The position numbers were made by a program, and so were the translations under genes. The notes beneath the pieces were generated by a model. It saw nothing but the letters and a program-made list of their open reading frames with translations, was not told where the DNA came from and made no database searches. 64,000 bases of DNA from Stictocephala bisonia. Taxonomy: Eukaryota; Arthropoda; Insecta; Hemiptera; Membracidae. The stretch is taken from contig JAQJVL010000058.1 of NCBI GenBank assembly GCA_035578905.1, positions 2,485,388 through 2,549,387 on the forward strand. Direction: 5' to 3'. Every line of letters begins with the position of its first letter. Position 1 is the first letter of the stretch. Of this stretch, positions 42,781 to 57,000 are shown piece after piece.

Positions 42781-45700
42781 AGTTTTCAAACGACTTTTTT
42801 TGGGCAAATTGCATATTTATGATTGGATACATTTTCTCTGTTTAACTGTACTAATAACTAAAATGAGAGAGCTTTGAAAACTGATATAGGCAACCAACTA
42901 CTGTGATAATAAAAAAAAAAGGATTAAACATCTGTTGGCGATAAATAGAGTAATAGTAAACCATAGTAAGTGAAATGGAAAGTAAATGAACGGACACTCT
43001 ATAACAGATTCAAATATTGAAAAATAAAAGGTTGAAATTATTAGGTGAGGGTCAGTGGAGTGTTCTTAAGTTAGTGAAATAATAATGTACATGGGTTGTT
43101 AATGACAGTTTTTCTAGTTAGTCATCTCATTTTCTCGAGAGAACATAGTATGTCTTTCTAAAAGTACACAGTAATAATAATGTTATTCCTAGAATGACAA
43201 AGATATAAAAATTCCCTCCAGGTGGTTAATTGTTAATCATACTAAAAGATTTCATTTAACATTAAAACATTCACAGGAATATTGTTTTAATGTGGTTTTA
43301 AAAATTTGAACTTTTCAAGAAAAGTTCTTATCTATTTCCTAAAAAGATTATTTCTTGGGTTCTAGAAATTGTAAAATTAATTACTTTTTAATACTTTTAA
43401 AATAAATAGTTATGATACTACATCCATTCCCGTAAGTAAATTAACTGATTTTAAATTGATTTAAAGCACTTTAAATTTATTTATCAGTTCAAAATAACTG
43501 AATTTACTTGCGTATATGAAAGTAGCGTATCATTATAATACATTTCATAAGGGTTACAACGCGACCAAGAAATTAAGTTTACAACCTCTGGAAGCCCAGA
43601 AAATATGTCAGGAAATTGATAAGAACCTATTTCCTTAAAAAGTTAAAATTCTGAAGTTGATAGAACTTAGAGGAAACATTCCTGTCAACTGCATATTAAA
43701 ATATAAATTCGATACATTAACATGCTTTTTAGTAATTAAGTGTAAAGTTGATACACAGTGAAAAAGTAGTTAAAATTCATGTGCTTTTTTGTACCAAATA
43801 CGATAAAAATTATTAAAACTTATAATACATTTTTGAAATGCATCTCATAATAAACAATTTAACCAGAAAAACAATGGTGTGATTGGATTTGTTGTAGGCC
43901 TCTTAGTTTCTTAGTAAACGATCTTTGAACTCAGCTACACATAATTTCTGAGCAGACAGTAGGATTGAGATAGGATGCTGCACCACCCAGTGATGAATGA
44001 AATATTTCTTGAGTGGTTAGTCCTCAAGTATCGATACTGGCTGACTATGCGGTTGCAACGTCTCGGAAGCTCTTCAAGGCTGCTGCTGTATCCGACAGAG
44101 CAGCCATTGCGGAAATAGTATGGAGGGGCGGGCCTGAGGACTTCTGCCCTAGGCCTGCAGCCATCCTGGACGATGACCCTCCATAGATGGCGCACACGCT
44201 CTGTAGCTTAGGCCTTTCTCTTATTCTCCGTCAAATACATTACTGTTGTATCATTCATTCCTCCGTAAATCTCTACGGTCTGAGGATGGTAAAAGTGGTT
44301 TACCAAAATCGTTCACCACAATAATTTTTACATTTTGTACTTATATTATATTTGTGTTATACGACATTAAATTGTTATTTAATAATATAGGGGAAAAATA
44401 CAAAACAATTTATTTTTGTTACAGCTTTTTAATGTTGGACACATACACAATAAACAATGTTATTGCCATAAATTTGTTCATAGATAAATAATTATTATAA
44501 AACAGAACAATTTTGATGTTAAAACCCTGATGTCACATGCTCTCTATCAAACTAAAACAACCACTTTAACTCAAATGTTTAGCTGTAACTCGCATTTAAT
44601 TCTGACAATGTTCTTAAACTTGCAAACATATAAATTCAAACATTCAGTGATAATACACCAACTAATTTAAACACGTCATAGACATAATAAAAATAAAAGT
44701 AGGGCAAAATCCCCAAAATAATGCTCTAAACCTTTACATTTGTACACTATAATATTTACACTTAGCTTACTAAATGTAATTCTTACACTAAGTACTTACA
44801 TTTGGAATAATATACACTTTTATGCTAATATTTACAATGTTACAAATCAATAAATTCAATAATCAGGTAATATCCTTGTGAGGCATTAATTTGGTTCATG
44901 AGATCAGAGCATATTTACACGGTACTCGTAAAACATAACATCTGTCTTTAGCAGTTCCTTCGACAAAAAATAACTAATGCGGACGTGTTGTTCTTTAAAT
45001 AAGCACTTTTTACAACACATCAGCAATACGTTTACTTTTTTCTATTTTGTTTTTGAAAAAGATGTCGTTTATTTCTTGATACAAGCTGAATGTATAAGTT
45101 ACTGAAAGTAGTCCCAATAAAATATTAAGGTAAGTGTTCCAAGACTTACTATGTAATTTTAAGCATCAGGAGGGTTTGTAGCTCTGCAAAATGGCTGTTA
45201 TAGTTAGACCACATCACAGATCAATTTACTTAAAATATTTTACAAGTAAATAGATACACGTAAATTAAATTTAAATACTCAGAGAAGGAAGAAACTGAGG
45301 TCATGTCTAATAGTACGCTGAATTAGTGTTTTGAGTAAGGAACTAAGTGTATTGAGTAGTCAGTTCTCTAGTTTGCTGTGGTGGAAGAAAACGGCAGCAC
45401 ATTGTACGTCCCACTCTCTCCAATCACCTACAGACTCTGGTGGAGGGGATGAGACGTCCTGCTCCTTTGTAATTACTTCCGTACCCTCTCGAACAACAAA
45501 CGTTTTGATATACCAGTTCTGTCAACTGGTCTTGATTCTAACTGCCACTGAAGTGTTCGATGTAGCTGTAAGAAAGCAACCTCTGTTTTTTCCTTCCCTC
45601 TGGTAAATATTATGAAATCATTAAAACCTCAAATCAGTTTTTCAGCTTGAAATAGAAATATGCTCCATACTTTGTTGTAAACTACAATTTACCGCAGTTT

Positions 45701-46599
45701 CACTAGTTAATCAGAATAAACAACATTGGTGAACGTGTAACTACTGAATTGCTTGGGTCACGTGATATATGGCTGTTTAATTTCTTTGACACCAATGATG
45801 CTTTAAAAATCATCTTAAAATTTAGTTACATAGTAGAAGGATCTAGACGCTAAATATGTTGAATTAAACTGGTTTCAAATATGGCTGTTAACAAACATTT
45901 TGGTAACTTTAATGTCTGTACATAACACTGAAAATACCAATATAATACCAACTTTAGACTACCACTACAAACGCTAAAGACAATTGATTTTAGGCAAGAG
46001 GCGGAATTTGTTTTGAAACTAATTAATACGCTTATATCAAAGTAAGCTTTCACTAGAAAAATATTTGTCGAAAATCTCTTACTAATTACTTATTTTGCCC
46101 TAAATAGATAAAAGATCACATGCTACTATCTTACTATACGTAAAATGTAATTTAACACTAAAACTACAATATTGTGACATTATTTATCTATCTAGATTTT
46201 AAAACTGTTAAAAAATTATTTCTTTGTTAATAAATATGTATAAATCTTTGTAAATCAACCATAATAACTAATTAATAAAACTACAGCAATGGCATTATAA
46301 TTCCAAAGCAAAACGATTCATTTGGTGACAGCAGAAAATAATTGATTTGTGCTTTAAAAAAAAAAAAAGATCAAACATAAAGGGGATCAATATTAAAAAA
46401 ATTCCATTGTCATGAATTATCTAAACTCAAACTTATCACCAAGAATTGTTTTAAAAGTTTGATGGCACCGACATATTCACATTATCTTCTTCACACAACA
46501 CAGTAAAAAAGTCACACTCACATTTGCTCTCCAAGTCAACAGAAGGTCCATAAAATGATATGACTTTATAAACAAGACAACTTACAATAAAACATAGTA
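42781..46599. other. AT-rich DNA with one LINE fragment
   Basis: Apart from 44028-44215 no element is recognised. A splice-bounded minus-strand frame at 45518-45360 is discussed as a finding. Text near 45330-45400 resembles 47570-47625. Confidence 0.35.
44028..44215 (+). pseudogene. Fragment of the decayed Jockey-like LINE family
   Basis: About 80 percent identical by eye to 37809-37990 (shared TGGCTGACTA, GTCTCGGAAGCTCTTC, CCTGCAGCCATCCTG). It is the 3' coding end and start of the 3' UTR only. Confidence 0.75.
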
Positions 46600-47128
46600 C
46601 AGTAGAGCCCTAGTGATCGAAATAATAAGTAAAGGTCATTGTACCTTAAGATTTTTCAAAATAATCTATCCACATGTTTAATACCTAACTGTAACGAGCT
46701 AAACACAATTAATTACTCCTGATCTACGTAATAAATCGTTTTTATACTTTAACAATACAGCAATTTATTTCCATATAAACGTTTGCTGCAGTTATTTTAT
46801 TCAACATTTTTTTATACATACTGACTTTTTCAGGCATATATTAAAGTAATCAACAAAACAACGCTTATCCTTTAAAAATTTCAAAGTAAACAAATTAATA
46901 TCTGATAATGATTTAAATTATCATAAAATAAAAACTTAAACTTCGCTATTACTCAGACTGCCCAAACTGTTACGACCACTTTGTGTGCTAATTTAGTAAG
47001 TCGATATTTTTCGTAAGAAAGTTCATCTGTAATAATAAGTTTATAACGTATTACTTATTTATATATATATACTCTGCGTCATTCAACAGTTTTTAGTACA
47101 TTGATTATGAAAAACCAGGGTTCTACTG
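46600..47128. mobile_element. Tigger/pogo-like short element (529 bp)
   Basis: TA on both sides. The left end reads CAGTAGAGCCCTAGTGATCG, and the right end read inward CAGTAGAACCCTGGTTTTTC. No transposase frame. Confidence 0.75.
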
Positions 47129-47639
47129 TATAACAATGAGTGTTAATTAGTATTGTTTCAAAATGAGTCATAAACTAAGCATACAACTAACTTCATTTTG
47201 TCTTAAATTCCTTATGCTAGGAATATACTAACCCTTTAATGAGTATGATAAAAAATATATCTAAAGTAGTGATGCTGTTCCATGACGCAGTTTTGAATTG
47301 ATCATAGAGTACTGCTGTTCTGGAACGTTCCATAAAAATTTTTGAAAACAACTTATATAACCACTTATAGCTGAAAGTACTATATAATACAAGCACTGTG
47401 GCAAGTTAAGTATCTAAAATAAATTACTTTTCATGATAAAAGAAATCACATTGTTAGTGACCTAACAAACTTGGTAGGATAAATAATTATCTGCTAAAGA
47501 TTAATTTACGAGGGATGTGGCTACATACCATCACAGAGTAGAAATAAACAGAGGTCGCATTCACAAGTGCACTAAATGTGTCGAGTAGTTGTTTCTATAG
47601 TTTACCATGTGATGGCAGGGCTAGCACCTTGTCTCCCCA

Positions 47640-48290
47640 AATACTAAAGGATTAACGCAGTAATTATCACTACAGATGTACATTAGAGATGTACACTGCT
47701 GATGGAAATGAGAGGGCTGATGCTCTGGCTAGGAGGGGGGCAAAGAGTCCTCTACTGGGGCCAGAGCCGGCCCTTGGTATCCCTTACCAGAAGGTAACGA
47801 GAAGAATTGATTGGTGGACCTTTGAGGGACACGCTGGGCTCAGGCAGTCTCGTGCACTTATTCAAGAACCAGATCGCAGTTACAGCGGAGCTTTGTTGAG
47901 CTTTGGCTGGGCCAAGGTGAGGACTGGAACAGGACTGCTGACCGGACATAATCTCCTTCATAGACATAAGAAGATTATGGGCCTAACAGAAGACTCCAGA
48001 TGTAGGCTCTGTGAGGAGAATGAGGAGAGCTCCATACACATCTTGTGCCATTGTGGAGCTCTTTCATCTCTCAGGTACAAGACTCTGGGTACTGCTTTTC
48101 TGGAACCAGAGGATATCAGTCGGGCTACACTCGGGGAGATCCTGTCCTTCATTAGTGGGACTTGTCTCTAGTGACACTGTTGCCAGGCTCGGGGCGCAAA
48201 GGGCCATGGAGTCTAGGCACAGTGGGCTTGGTGACAGGACCACAACCCGGTGTATCTAATCTATCTATAACTGCCACTGAGGCGCTGTTA
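47640..48290 (+). pseudogene. LINE RNase H C-terminal fragment (R1/Jockey group)
   Basis: Frame 47689-48171 begins DGNERADALARRGA, the last RNase H motif with its conserved Asp. It continues with a post-RNase H region TGTGLLTGHNLLHRHKKIMG and CRLCEENEESSIHILCHC, a CCHC-like finger common in these LINEs. 5'-truncated; the 3' UTR runs to about 48290. Confidence 0.85.
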
Positions 48291-48531
48291 ATTAAACAAA
48301 ACAAAAAAGGAAACGGTATTTCGTTAAAAAAAATGTTTGCGAATCTGACATTTTTGTGGCAGGCGGTTCAGTCAATGGGACTTCGATTCCTGAACTGAAC
48401 GGATAATCGGTACTTCACTAACTGAATAAAGTTCATGGCACAGTTCTGATAAGACATAATTATGTTTTGTTAGCACTTCTAGTAATTTCTGTGAACCACC
48501 GGCCATCCCACTTAGTGTTCCCTGGATTTAA

Positions 48532-49244
48532 CCCTTATCACAATGTAAGCGCATATATTAACTTTGCTCTTAACGCTGTAAGCACATATACACGTAATAA
48601 TAAAAAAATATTATTTTCATTTTGTTGGCCTGTCAATCACTAGGAGACTGATTTTTGTCTGGCAGTGTACATTTACGCTGCGCCGCCCAATGCCATAAGT
48701 GCATATACGTGCAGCTACTGTCGAGCCTCACATCTTTAAGACTGTGTAAATAGTTGTTTTTATCATTACTTTAGTTTAACATATGTTAGTAATTTATTAG
48801 TCTTAAGTGTCAATATGAATAATCCAGCCGATTTTGATTTTGTGGAAGGTATTAAATACATCGTATTCAAGTGCTATTTGTATTTACTTATTTTTTATTT
48901 TATGTGTTATGTGCAGGTCCTGTCTTTATCAGTTTATGTACTAGTAAATGTACTCTATTATACATATTTTATTAATAGTAATAATATTTTGTATTGATTC
49001 ATACTGCATAAGTGATCTATGCCTGAGGTTTACTTTCAAGTAAAAGTTTGTTTATTTACATATTCATATATAAGAAAAATAGTTAAAGTAAGCTAATAAA
49101 AGTTTAAACATGTTATCATATCTTTTATTTTTCTGTACAGAACAATAAAAAAAATGAGCAACTAAAAAATATAATTTTGATTTTTTTAAATAATAAATTA
49201 GCGCTTAATGGAACATAGGCATTGTATAAATGGCGCTTTAAGGG
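48532..49244. mobile_element. piggyBac-like non-autonomous element B (713 bp)
   Basis: TTAA on both sides (48528-48531 and 49245-49248). Ends CCCTTATCAC and, inverted, CCCTTAAAGC. Three subterminal copies of a GTAAGCGCATATA-like motif (48547, 48580, 48692). A 60-codon frame at 48815-48997 starts MNNPADFDFVEG and then turns hydrophobic. It may be a relic of a transposase start, but no domain is recognisable. Confidence 0.7.
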
Positions 49245-49795
49245 TTAAGTTTTATGCCTATGCATAGTTGAAATTTTCACAAATATACAATTTTAATATG
49301 TATAAATTAATCAGTAAACAGTATTATTATGCATGACAAAATGAAGTTGTTGAGTAATTGATTTATCACAGATAGTCATGTTTCAATCGACTTTGTACAA
49401 AACACAATCTGCCCCAACAGTTGTCAACCATTTTGGATTACATAGCATTAATGGTAAAAGTAATTGATAATTTATAGATAAGTTTGACAGTTGTTCTTTA
49501 AATTACTTGTTTAAAGAATCCTTAGTCCAGCTAATCATTAGTGTAAACAAAAGATTATAGGTAAACTGGTTATTTATAAACATAAATATAAAGATGGACC
49601 CTGAAAAAGCTATAAATACTTTTACAGATCAAATTAAATATATGTCTTGAAACGTCATTGTCGGTTCCCCTGACAACTGGTTCTAGATGCATTGCTGCTA
49701 AGCTTGTCCACTTCATAGCGTTCTTAAAAACATTACTTATTACTTACTGGCCTCTTTTGACTTGATAAAGAGTTAATTAATAGTAATGTTATTTT

Positions 49796-49979
49796 ATTGT
49801 TTAAGTTTTTTACTAACGTTGAGGGTGAATTTGAAAAGATTCGTACAGATGTTTTTGATATTCCATTTAAAAATTTGAATAGAAAATTAATTTTAAATCG
49901 ATTTCTCTGTTTAAATAGAGGTGCCATAAATCCGCACTATTTCAAAATTTATGTTACATATAGACCTGACCCAATGTAA
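49796..49979 (+). other. Possible coding exon of unknown type
   Basis: After an acceptor-like TTATTGTTTAAG the frame reads FFTNVEGEFEKIRTDVFD then IPFKNLNRKLILNRFLCL and ends at TAA. The composition looks protein-like, but there is no family match I recognise and no partner exon. It could be a transposon fragment. Confidence 0.2.
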
Positions 49980-50096
49980 TGTGTGAAAGGGTCCTAGATT
50001 ACTTTCCGATGCTACTGAAGGATTCACCGTACGGGGGTGTGAGTCAATGTGTGTGAATGCATTACTCTTCTCAGTCTATAAAAATATTAATGTTAC

Positions 50097-50102
50097 TTTA
50101 TT
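50097..50102 (-). terminator. Candidate poly(A) signal of the SLC16 gene
   Basis: An AATAAA hexamer on the minus strand about 500 nt after the stop codon. It is the first one seen downstream. It lies in an AT-rich trinucleotide run, so chance is possible. Confidence 0.35.
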
Positions 50103-50595
50103 ATTATTATTATTCACATATTGGCCAATCAGACCAGACAAAGTACAGTTAACGCTGTTCTGCCACAACTTGTTTCATTCTTTCAGAATGAGCTGTCTTT
50201 CTTTCACTAGACAAAGTTGTTACTGTTTTTCTTGTTCCAGAAACCTTAATGGTGACAACCCCTTGAATGATTATACAACTTGGTGCCTTTTATAAGACGT
50301 TACAAAAAAACTAATTTTCAATCTGTATTTAAGATTTAAATTGTTTTATATGCACAGTTTGCCAACATTGCATTCTGAACCAGCAGCCACTGTAGTTGGC
50401 CCCAACTAACTAATAACAACTATAGTAGTAAAATAAAGAAAGTTTGTTGTTTCAGATGTTATGTTCCAATAATTAAATTAAAAATCCTACATTTTGTTTA
50501 CAATCCCTCTTATCCCATATGTACTTTTAGTTTTTCATCAAAATTGCTTCCACGAGGCTGAATTAAAAAATAAAACTAACCAATCCAGTAGGGCT

Positions 50596-51026
50596 TCACA
50601 AAACCGATTCTATTTGTTTGATTTCGATAGGACCAGGTTTTACGGGCTGGCCTCCTACAGGACTTGGGGCTGTTTCTACGATCTCTGGGATATTGGTCAT
50701 CTCTTCATCTCCATCCTCGGCCTCCTCTTCCTCGTCTTCGTCAATGGGCGTAAGAGCGTCCATGATGACGGGCGGCTCCTCCTGGGGTACACAGCTCTTG
50801 AGCATCGGGGCAATGAAGCTGGCTATGGTTGCCAACAAAAAGAACCCGGCTGCCATGAAGAATGGGTACATGTATGAGAGCGTGGCATCGTACACCATCC
50901 CAGCGATGGGCGAGCCGACAATAGCAGCAGCACCGCGGAACAGGATCAGCAAGCCGAATGCGTTGGTCAGCTTGTCCAACCCCAAGAGGTCAACCAGGAT
51001 TATGGAGGTTAGAGAGATGTAGGCGG
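50596..51026 (-). CDS. SLC16 transporter last exon: helices 10-12 and tail
   Basis: The acceptor TTGTTGCAG at 51027 gives the correct phase, so the join reads GLAISAYISLTSIILVD. An alternative AG about 18 bases upstream would break the frame. The exon encodes the last helices (YMYPFFMAAGFFLLATIASF) and an acidic cytosolic C-terminus, with stop TGA at 50598-50596. The exon is unusually GC-rich for the window. Confidence 0.9.
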
Positions 51027-54000
51027 CTGCAACAATGACAAAGCTATTCAATGGGGGAAATAGGGCATTGCCAAACTTGAGATTGTAAGATCACTACCAA
51101 AAACATAAGAAACAATATACAAAACAGAAAGCATGTACAGAAATGTTTAATGCCACTGGCAGCGTCTTCAGGCTAGAAACACTCTAGCCTGTTGAGCCTC
51201 ATGCCAATTAACTGAGCCTGCTTTATCACTCTGATATATATGCCTTTGTACAATCAACTTCTTGTTATCTGTCATTGATAATAAAATATTACAACGGCTC
51301 ATTATATCTTTAAGTAAGTATACAATATTATATATGATTAAAAAGTGGACAATTCCAGTATCAGCTATTTTTCATCAAGATGTTTTGGTTGAGTAATACG
51401 TACGTGTATCAGCCAATCTGTCCAAGATGTTTCAATACGAGTTTCAGATCGTGTGATCCATCTTTAGGTTTCCTGTTTCGTCTGAGCACAGGACTAGTCC
51501 CAGTGTGTGTCGGCATGTGCTTTTTTTAAAATTTGTTCAATTTAAATATAATTGTTGACGTGAGTGAACCTTGATATATCATATAAGTGTGATGTGTATT
51601 TAATAACTTAATAAAGATGAAACAGATGACCTGATAATGGATCACTCGGTCTGAAACGCATCGTCCAGTTTTCACAAGTTGGACAGATTGACTGATACAT
51701 GTAAGTAATAGTTGATCATTGTCCGGGGCTAAAATGATTGATTTTAAGTTTTTGTTGAGTTAAAGAAGGGTATTATACCAGGTTTTCTTCTTCAACTCAA
51801 TGTCTCACCTTTGAATCGTATTATCACTGTCCAGCTAGATATTTTCCCACTTATATAGTGTGTTTTTTAACCTACCATATTTTAGTCTTAGGATATATTT
51901 AATTTTATTTTTATAGTAAATGGGAGACTTGGTTTGTGAATACTAGATAGTATAATTTTTAATTAATTGTATTTGTTATCTGTGCCATTAAGTTTTGATG
52001 TTTTTAGTGTGAGAATAGTTTTAAAAATCTTAAATTCGACTCGAGTTTAAAAAAAATTTAACAAAATCAAGTCGAGTTTTGCCATATGTTTGAGAGTAAA
52101 ACACTATAATCAAGACAAAAGTTCCATTTGTATAATAGATTATTAAGATAAGTATTTTATGTAGGCAACTGTATTTAAAGTATGATCATAATATCGTATT
52201 CGTAACCGGAGATGTTCTCGGTTATAATGTTCCCGGTGTATTCAGATTCATGATTCATGTACACCAGTCTCAATCGTACAGCCATGGCGGCTACAGCGAA
52301 AAGTATTCTCATTATTTATAAAGAAAGCACGTCCAAATAAGCTGTTCCAAATAGCCGTCACTAGTTATTCATATAAAACGTGATTCATCACAAAGAATCA
52401 GATCAGTTATTGAACCGTTACATAACTTTTACTAACATTTGATATTAACAGTTGCATTTATTTCAGGTCCATCCTTTAAAAGTTCACAAATAAAACTATT
52501 CCAAGACTGACAATTTCGGACAGTTCTAATTAAATCGTGTTCACTCTACAACAGAAACTAAGCATGGAACGTAAACTATCGGAATTGTAAAACTATAATA
52601 ATTTGAGAGAGAATGCCTGGAACAGTTTTGTTTTGACACCGTTACTAATAAAATAATGAAATAACGATTAGTGTAGCTACTACTAGTACATCGCCGACTC
52701 AACGAGTCCCAATATAAAATGTACTGCTAGCAAATGTGGATTTGATTTGTTATCCGTGTTGTTTTGAGTTTTTGTTGACGTTTACACTAGAGATGGAGAT
52801 TACAGTTACTTTTCCGATAACCTGTTATGTAATTCTATTATGTTCTGATAAAGTGTTATAATAATCTGTTATTTTTGTAACCTGTTACTCTTGACTCGTT
52901 GCTGTGACATTTCAGACAATTGTTTTGTTATGACCTGACGTTACTTAACGGCTCGAAGCCTCGTTATTTGTTGCGGCTGGTCTAGCTAACGTTCCAAGTT
53001 ACCAAAGGTTATGAAGCTGAAGTTATGCCTTATGTTACTGTATGATAATGAGTTACGGGCGTTGCGGCTTTGCTTGACGTTACAGAGTTACCGCTCAAAG
53101 TTCGTTCTGTTATCGATAATTTAACTGTAACATGCAAGAGTATTAAATTTCATTCGTAGTTCAGTTACAGTTCTGTTTACTTTTCAACACGCTATACTTA
53201 CTCTCCATTATCACTATGCGTTACAGTTACATGTTCGTTATAACCTTATCATGCATCACTTTGAGTTACAAAAATACCGGATATTTTGTGTAACCTGTTA
53301 AATCTATAACAAGTTACATTTCATTTATTTACCATGTTATTTATCCTGTTTCGTTAAATAACACCCATCTCTTGGCAACTCAAATTGAAACATGGAAGTA
53401 CGAATAGTACAATAAAAACGAAAACAAGGTTAACCTTGACCAGTCGGCAGTTGTTATCGCTAGTTAGTATTGTATTGACAATTAATTATTTTGTTTCTGT
53501 TAGTGGAAACAAAACATTGTAGTCAATGGTGAAATTGAGGTTAGCTGAAAAGAACATATTATTGTGTAACTACTGTTTTATGGATTATTAGGTTAACTTT
53601 CAATTGAACAAACACATTACACATTAATAGTTTTGTGAACTTTCGAAACTTTTTAAGTTTGTCAGCTTGATTTGATTACATTTTATAGATCAACTTTCGC
53701 AGTAGAGTTAGCCGTAAGGTTTTTAGTGCCAGGTTGCAATTTTTGTTTGATTTCAGTATTTTAAATTTGTACTCTGAGTATATTTTTGACCTCCTTTTTA
53801 TAATTTATGATAAATATTTCACATATTATTTTACAGTTTATTTAACACATATCTTAATGAGTATTTATATTTAATCACTGATACAATCATTTCATAGATT
53901 CTAAAACAATTTTCCGAACTTTATTGATTATTCAGCGAACTAAATAAATAGTATTTGAATGTATTGCTTACTCCATTTCATTATTTTCATTTTTGAAAAT

Positions 54001-57000
54001 TAGGAGATAAACACTAGATTTGAAAAAAACTCCAACTAGAAATTATGTCTAAAAACTCGACTCGACTCCTAAAACTGCTACTCGCAACCCCTAATTATTT
54101 TTTAAATCTTTTACAGTGATGAGCCAAAAACTTAGCAAAACATATATTCCTAATGGGGTTGATAGATAAATATAAGGTAGCAAGACACAAACTGAAAAAT
54201 TAACATTCCAAGCAGACCAATTATCTTTTAGGTATTTTGCCATAAGAGACAATGAACAGTTCCCTGTTTGCAGTAAGGCTATTATTAGTTTGTATGGAAT
54301 TTCAAATAAAGAAGTCTCCCGGCTCACCTGTATAAAGAAGTATAACACAACACATTGGAAACAGGAGAAGAAACCAATCTGATACAGTTTTACAAGATAA
54401 TTTAACAAAAAACCAAGATCATACTTCTGTATTTTAACAAAAATAACTCACTACACTCAACCAATACACTACACTCAATCACTACACTACACTCAATCAC
54501 TACACTACACTCAACCACTACACTACACTCAACCACTACACTGCACTCAACCATCCGTTCATTATTTAGATACAGATTTATCAGTCACTAAAATGCACAT
54601 ATGATTTATTTAGAAGTGCTAAGTGTGAATATAACTTTAAAATATTTTAAGGATACCTTTCGTATCTCTTGGGTGGACCTAGAAACGTGTTGGAGTGGCT
54701 GAGATGCTGTCTATAAACTAGGGGTGTGCGAGTACTTGAAACTTCGAGTATTTGATCGAGTATTTTACTACTCGAACTCGGCTCGAAGATCCTAAAACTA
54801 CTTGAAGTTCGATCGAGTAGTTGTATTTCACGAAATATCAGATTTACATCTTAATTTAGTTTTAAGAGTAAACAGTTTTATAAGTTATCAATAAAAAATG
54901 TTTGTGTTTTATTTTACCCTTAATCATACGTTATCAGTTTGGTACGTGTAATTATGAACTAAACAATACGCCTAAGAATAGATAGTACATGACGACAGTC
55001 AAATGAACTAGTCGACGTAGTGAACGAGTTTGTTCATTATGATTTGAACTAGTTCAGTTCAAAGTGATCAACAGAGCTGGGAATGTAGCGATCACTGTAA
55101 ATAGTTGCGATAACATATGTTGGTTGTCAAGTCTACTAGTCACTTGTAACCTAACCTAAAATAGCGTGAATAAAACAGAAGTGCTGGTTAGTGTCTTTAT
55201 GACCCAAGAAAGGAGACGAGAAATCTGTTTCAAGATGCTGTTACCATTACAAATCTAATAGTCTGTGCACCGTGGAAATTATGCATATTTTCGTTCATAT
55301 CAATAATACTGTTCAATTAAAGGGGTCCCGAGAACGGATCATCCCAAGAATCGAACTTCCCATCTTTTCTAGGTGAAAGTTCATCTTGGTTGTAGTATAG
55401 GTACGTGCAAGGAACCGTTCAGCCCCTTTTCGGAAATGAAATTATCGTATATTTCTTGCGAGTCGATTGAGGTCTATTTTGTTTTGTAATCTGAGCAGGG
55501 AATCGTCCAATGATTTGGCGTAAGAAAATACCGTATCATATCATAAAATATGGTAATGGCATTCTAGCAGCGTGTGACACAACATTATTGATTTATTTCC
55601 GTCAAATAAAAAATAGATTTATATCCGTGGCGAACGTCTATTAATTATTATTCTGAAAACACCTTAGATCGCCAAAACTGTGCGTAATATTTGCGCAAAC
55701 GATATTTTTTCCTATCAAAGTGTTGAACGGTTTTCTGACTAGGTTAGACAATAACACAGTTGGAGTGTAAAAGATGGTAAAGTACGATAATTTTGATCCG
55801 TAAATTCAATGAACGGTCCCCTGTTCACATTGACGTCGATGTAAACTGTATAACAATCACGAATCAACCAAAGTGAGGGAGAAACATGTTGGAAGACTTT
55901 TTCTAAACAAAATACGAGGAATTTAGAGATTCGGAAAATCATTTTTACTGAACCGAAGCCTTATCAAATGTGTCGCTTTTTATTCATAAGTTTATAGTTT
56001 AGCTGCCCAAAATCTTCACTGTATCACTAGTTGGCACTTAGCTGATATTTCAGACTGCATCTCATCGCCAATATCAGGTAGATCTATTATATTAGCCGAC
56101 TATGTCTATGGTTTTCATTCAATTACACCATGTTTTAATGAATTTCTCGTTATGACATAATTATTTATCTGTTGTTCAGTGTAGCCTCATGTATCGAAGT
56201 AGTTTCAAGTTGCACATATTTCATTACCGATCATAATTTTAAAACTAATTCATCCTAAGCGACTTTAAAATTTATTTTTAGTAAACCTGCTTAGTTATTA
56301 TTATCAACTGATTGAACCACAGTTGCTTGATAAGACACCTTCTGACAACAGTTGGTCGCTATGCATTGGCCACACCGAAAGGGTGTTGGTACGTGGACCA
56401 GATGGTCTCTGTGTGTGCTGTTTCGACGTTGTTTCGTCTCATAAGGTGTAAATAGGTGAGAGTTTTCTTACTCACCATTACACTACAGCGAACTGAGTTG
56501 ATGTCATATAATTGTCTTCATTTTCTTGAAGCAATCATTGACATACAGTTCCATTAGAGTGGATGACGGAGAATAATCTCAACGTTCTATAAACTTACTC
56601 CACTACTAAGATCTTCGGACTAACAACTAGTCCATCTCGATTCGAACCACAGTCTTTGTAATCCAGATTTTCAAATTCGGGTAAAATGTACAGTAAAATC
56701 TTCAAGAAGACTGTGCATAAATTTCTTATGAAGAAAGTGTTTTATTCCATTCCAGAATTTACCGATGGACTATGGAGTTGGTCAGATTTTAAATAAGTAG
56801 TCACCGTTGACAACCCTAGTTTTAATGACTTTTGCTATGTATTTTTGTAAAATATCCTACAGCAATAAAACATATTCTATTCTATTCTAATTCAGGGCTT
56901 ATTTCCGGTTAGTTGTAACCTTGTTATTACTGAATTAAATACCCACAGAATACAGATCCACTCTTCTTGGCGTATACAGAATCAATTTTTTGTTGAGAGG

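Noticed and set aside
50618..51022. Plus-strand frames opposite the SLC16 last exon
   Set aside because: Mirror of the GC-rich minus-strand exon; no domain.
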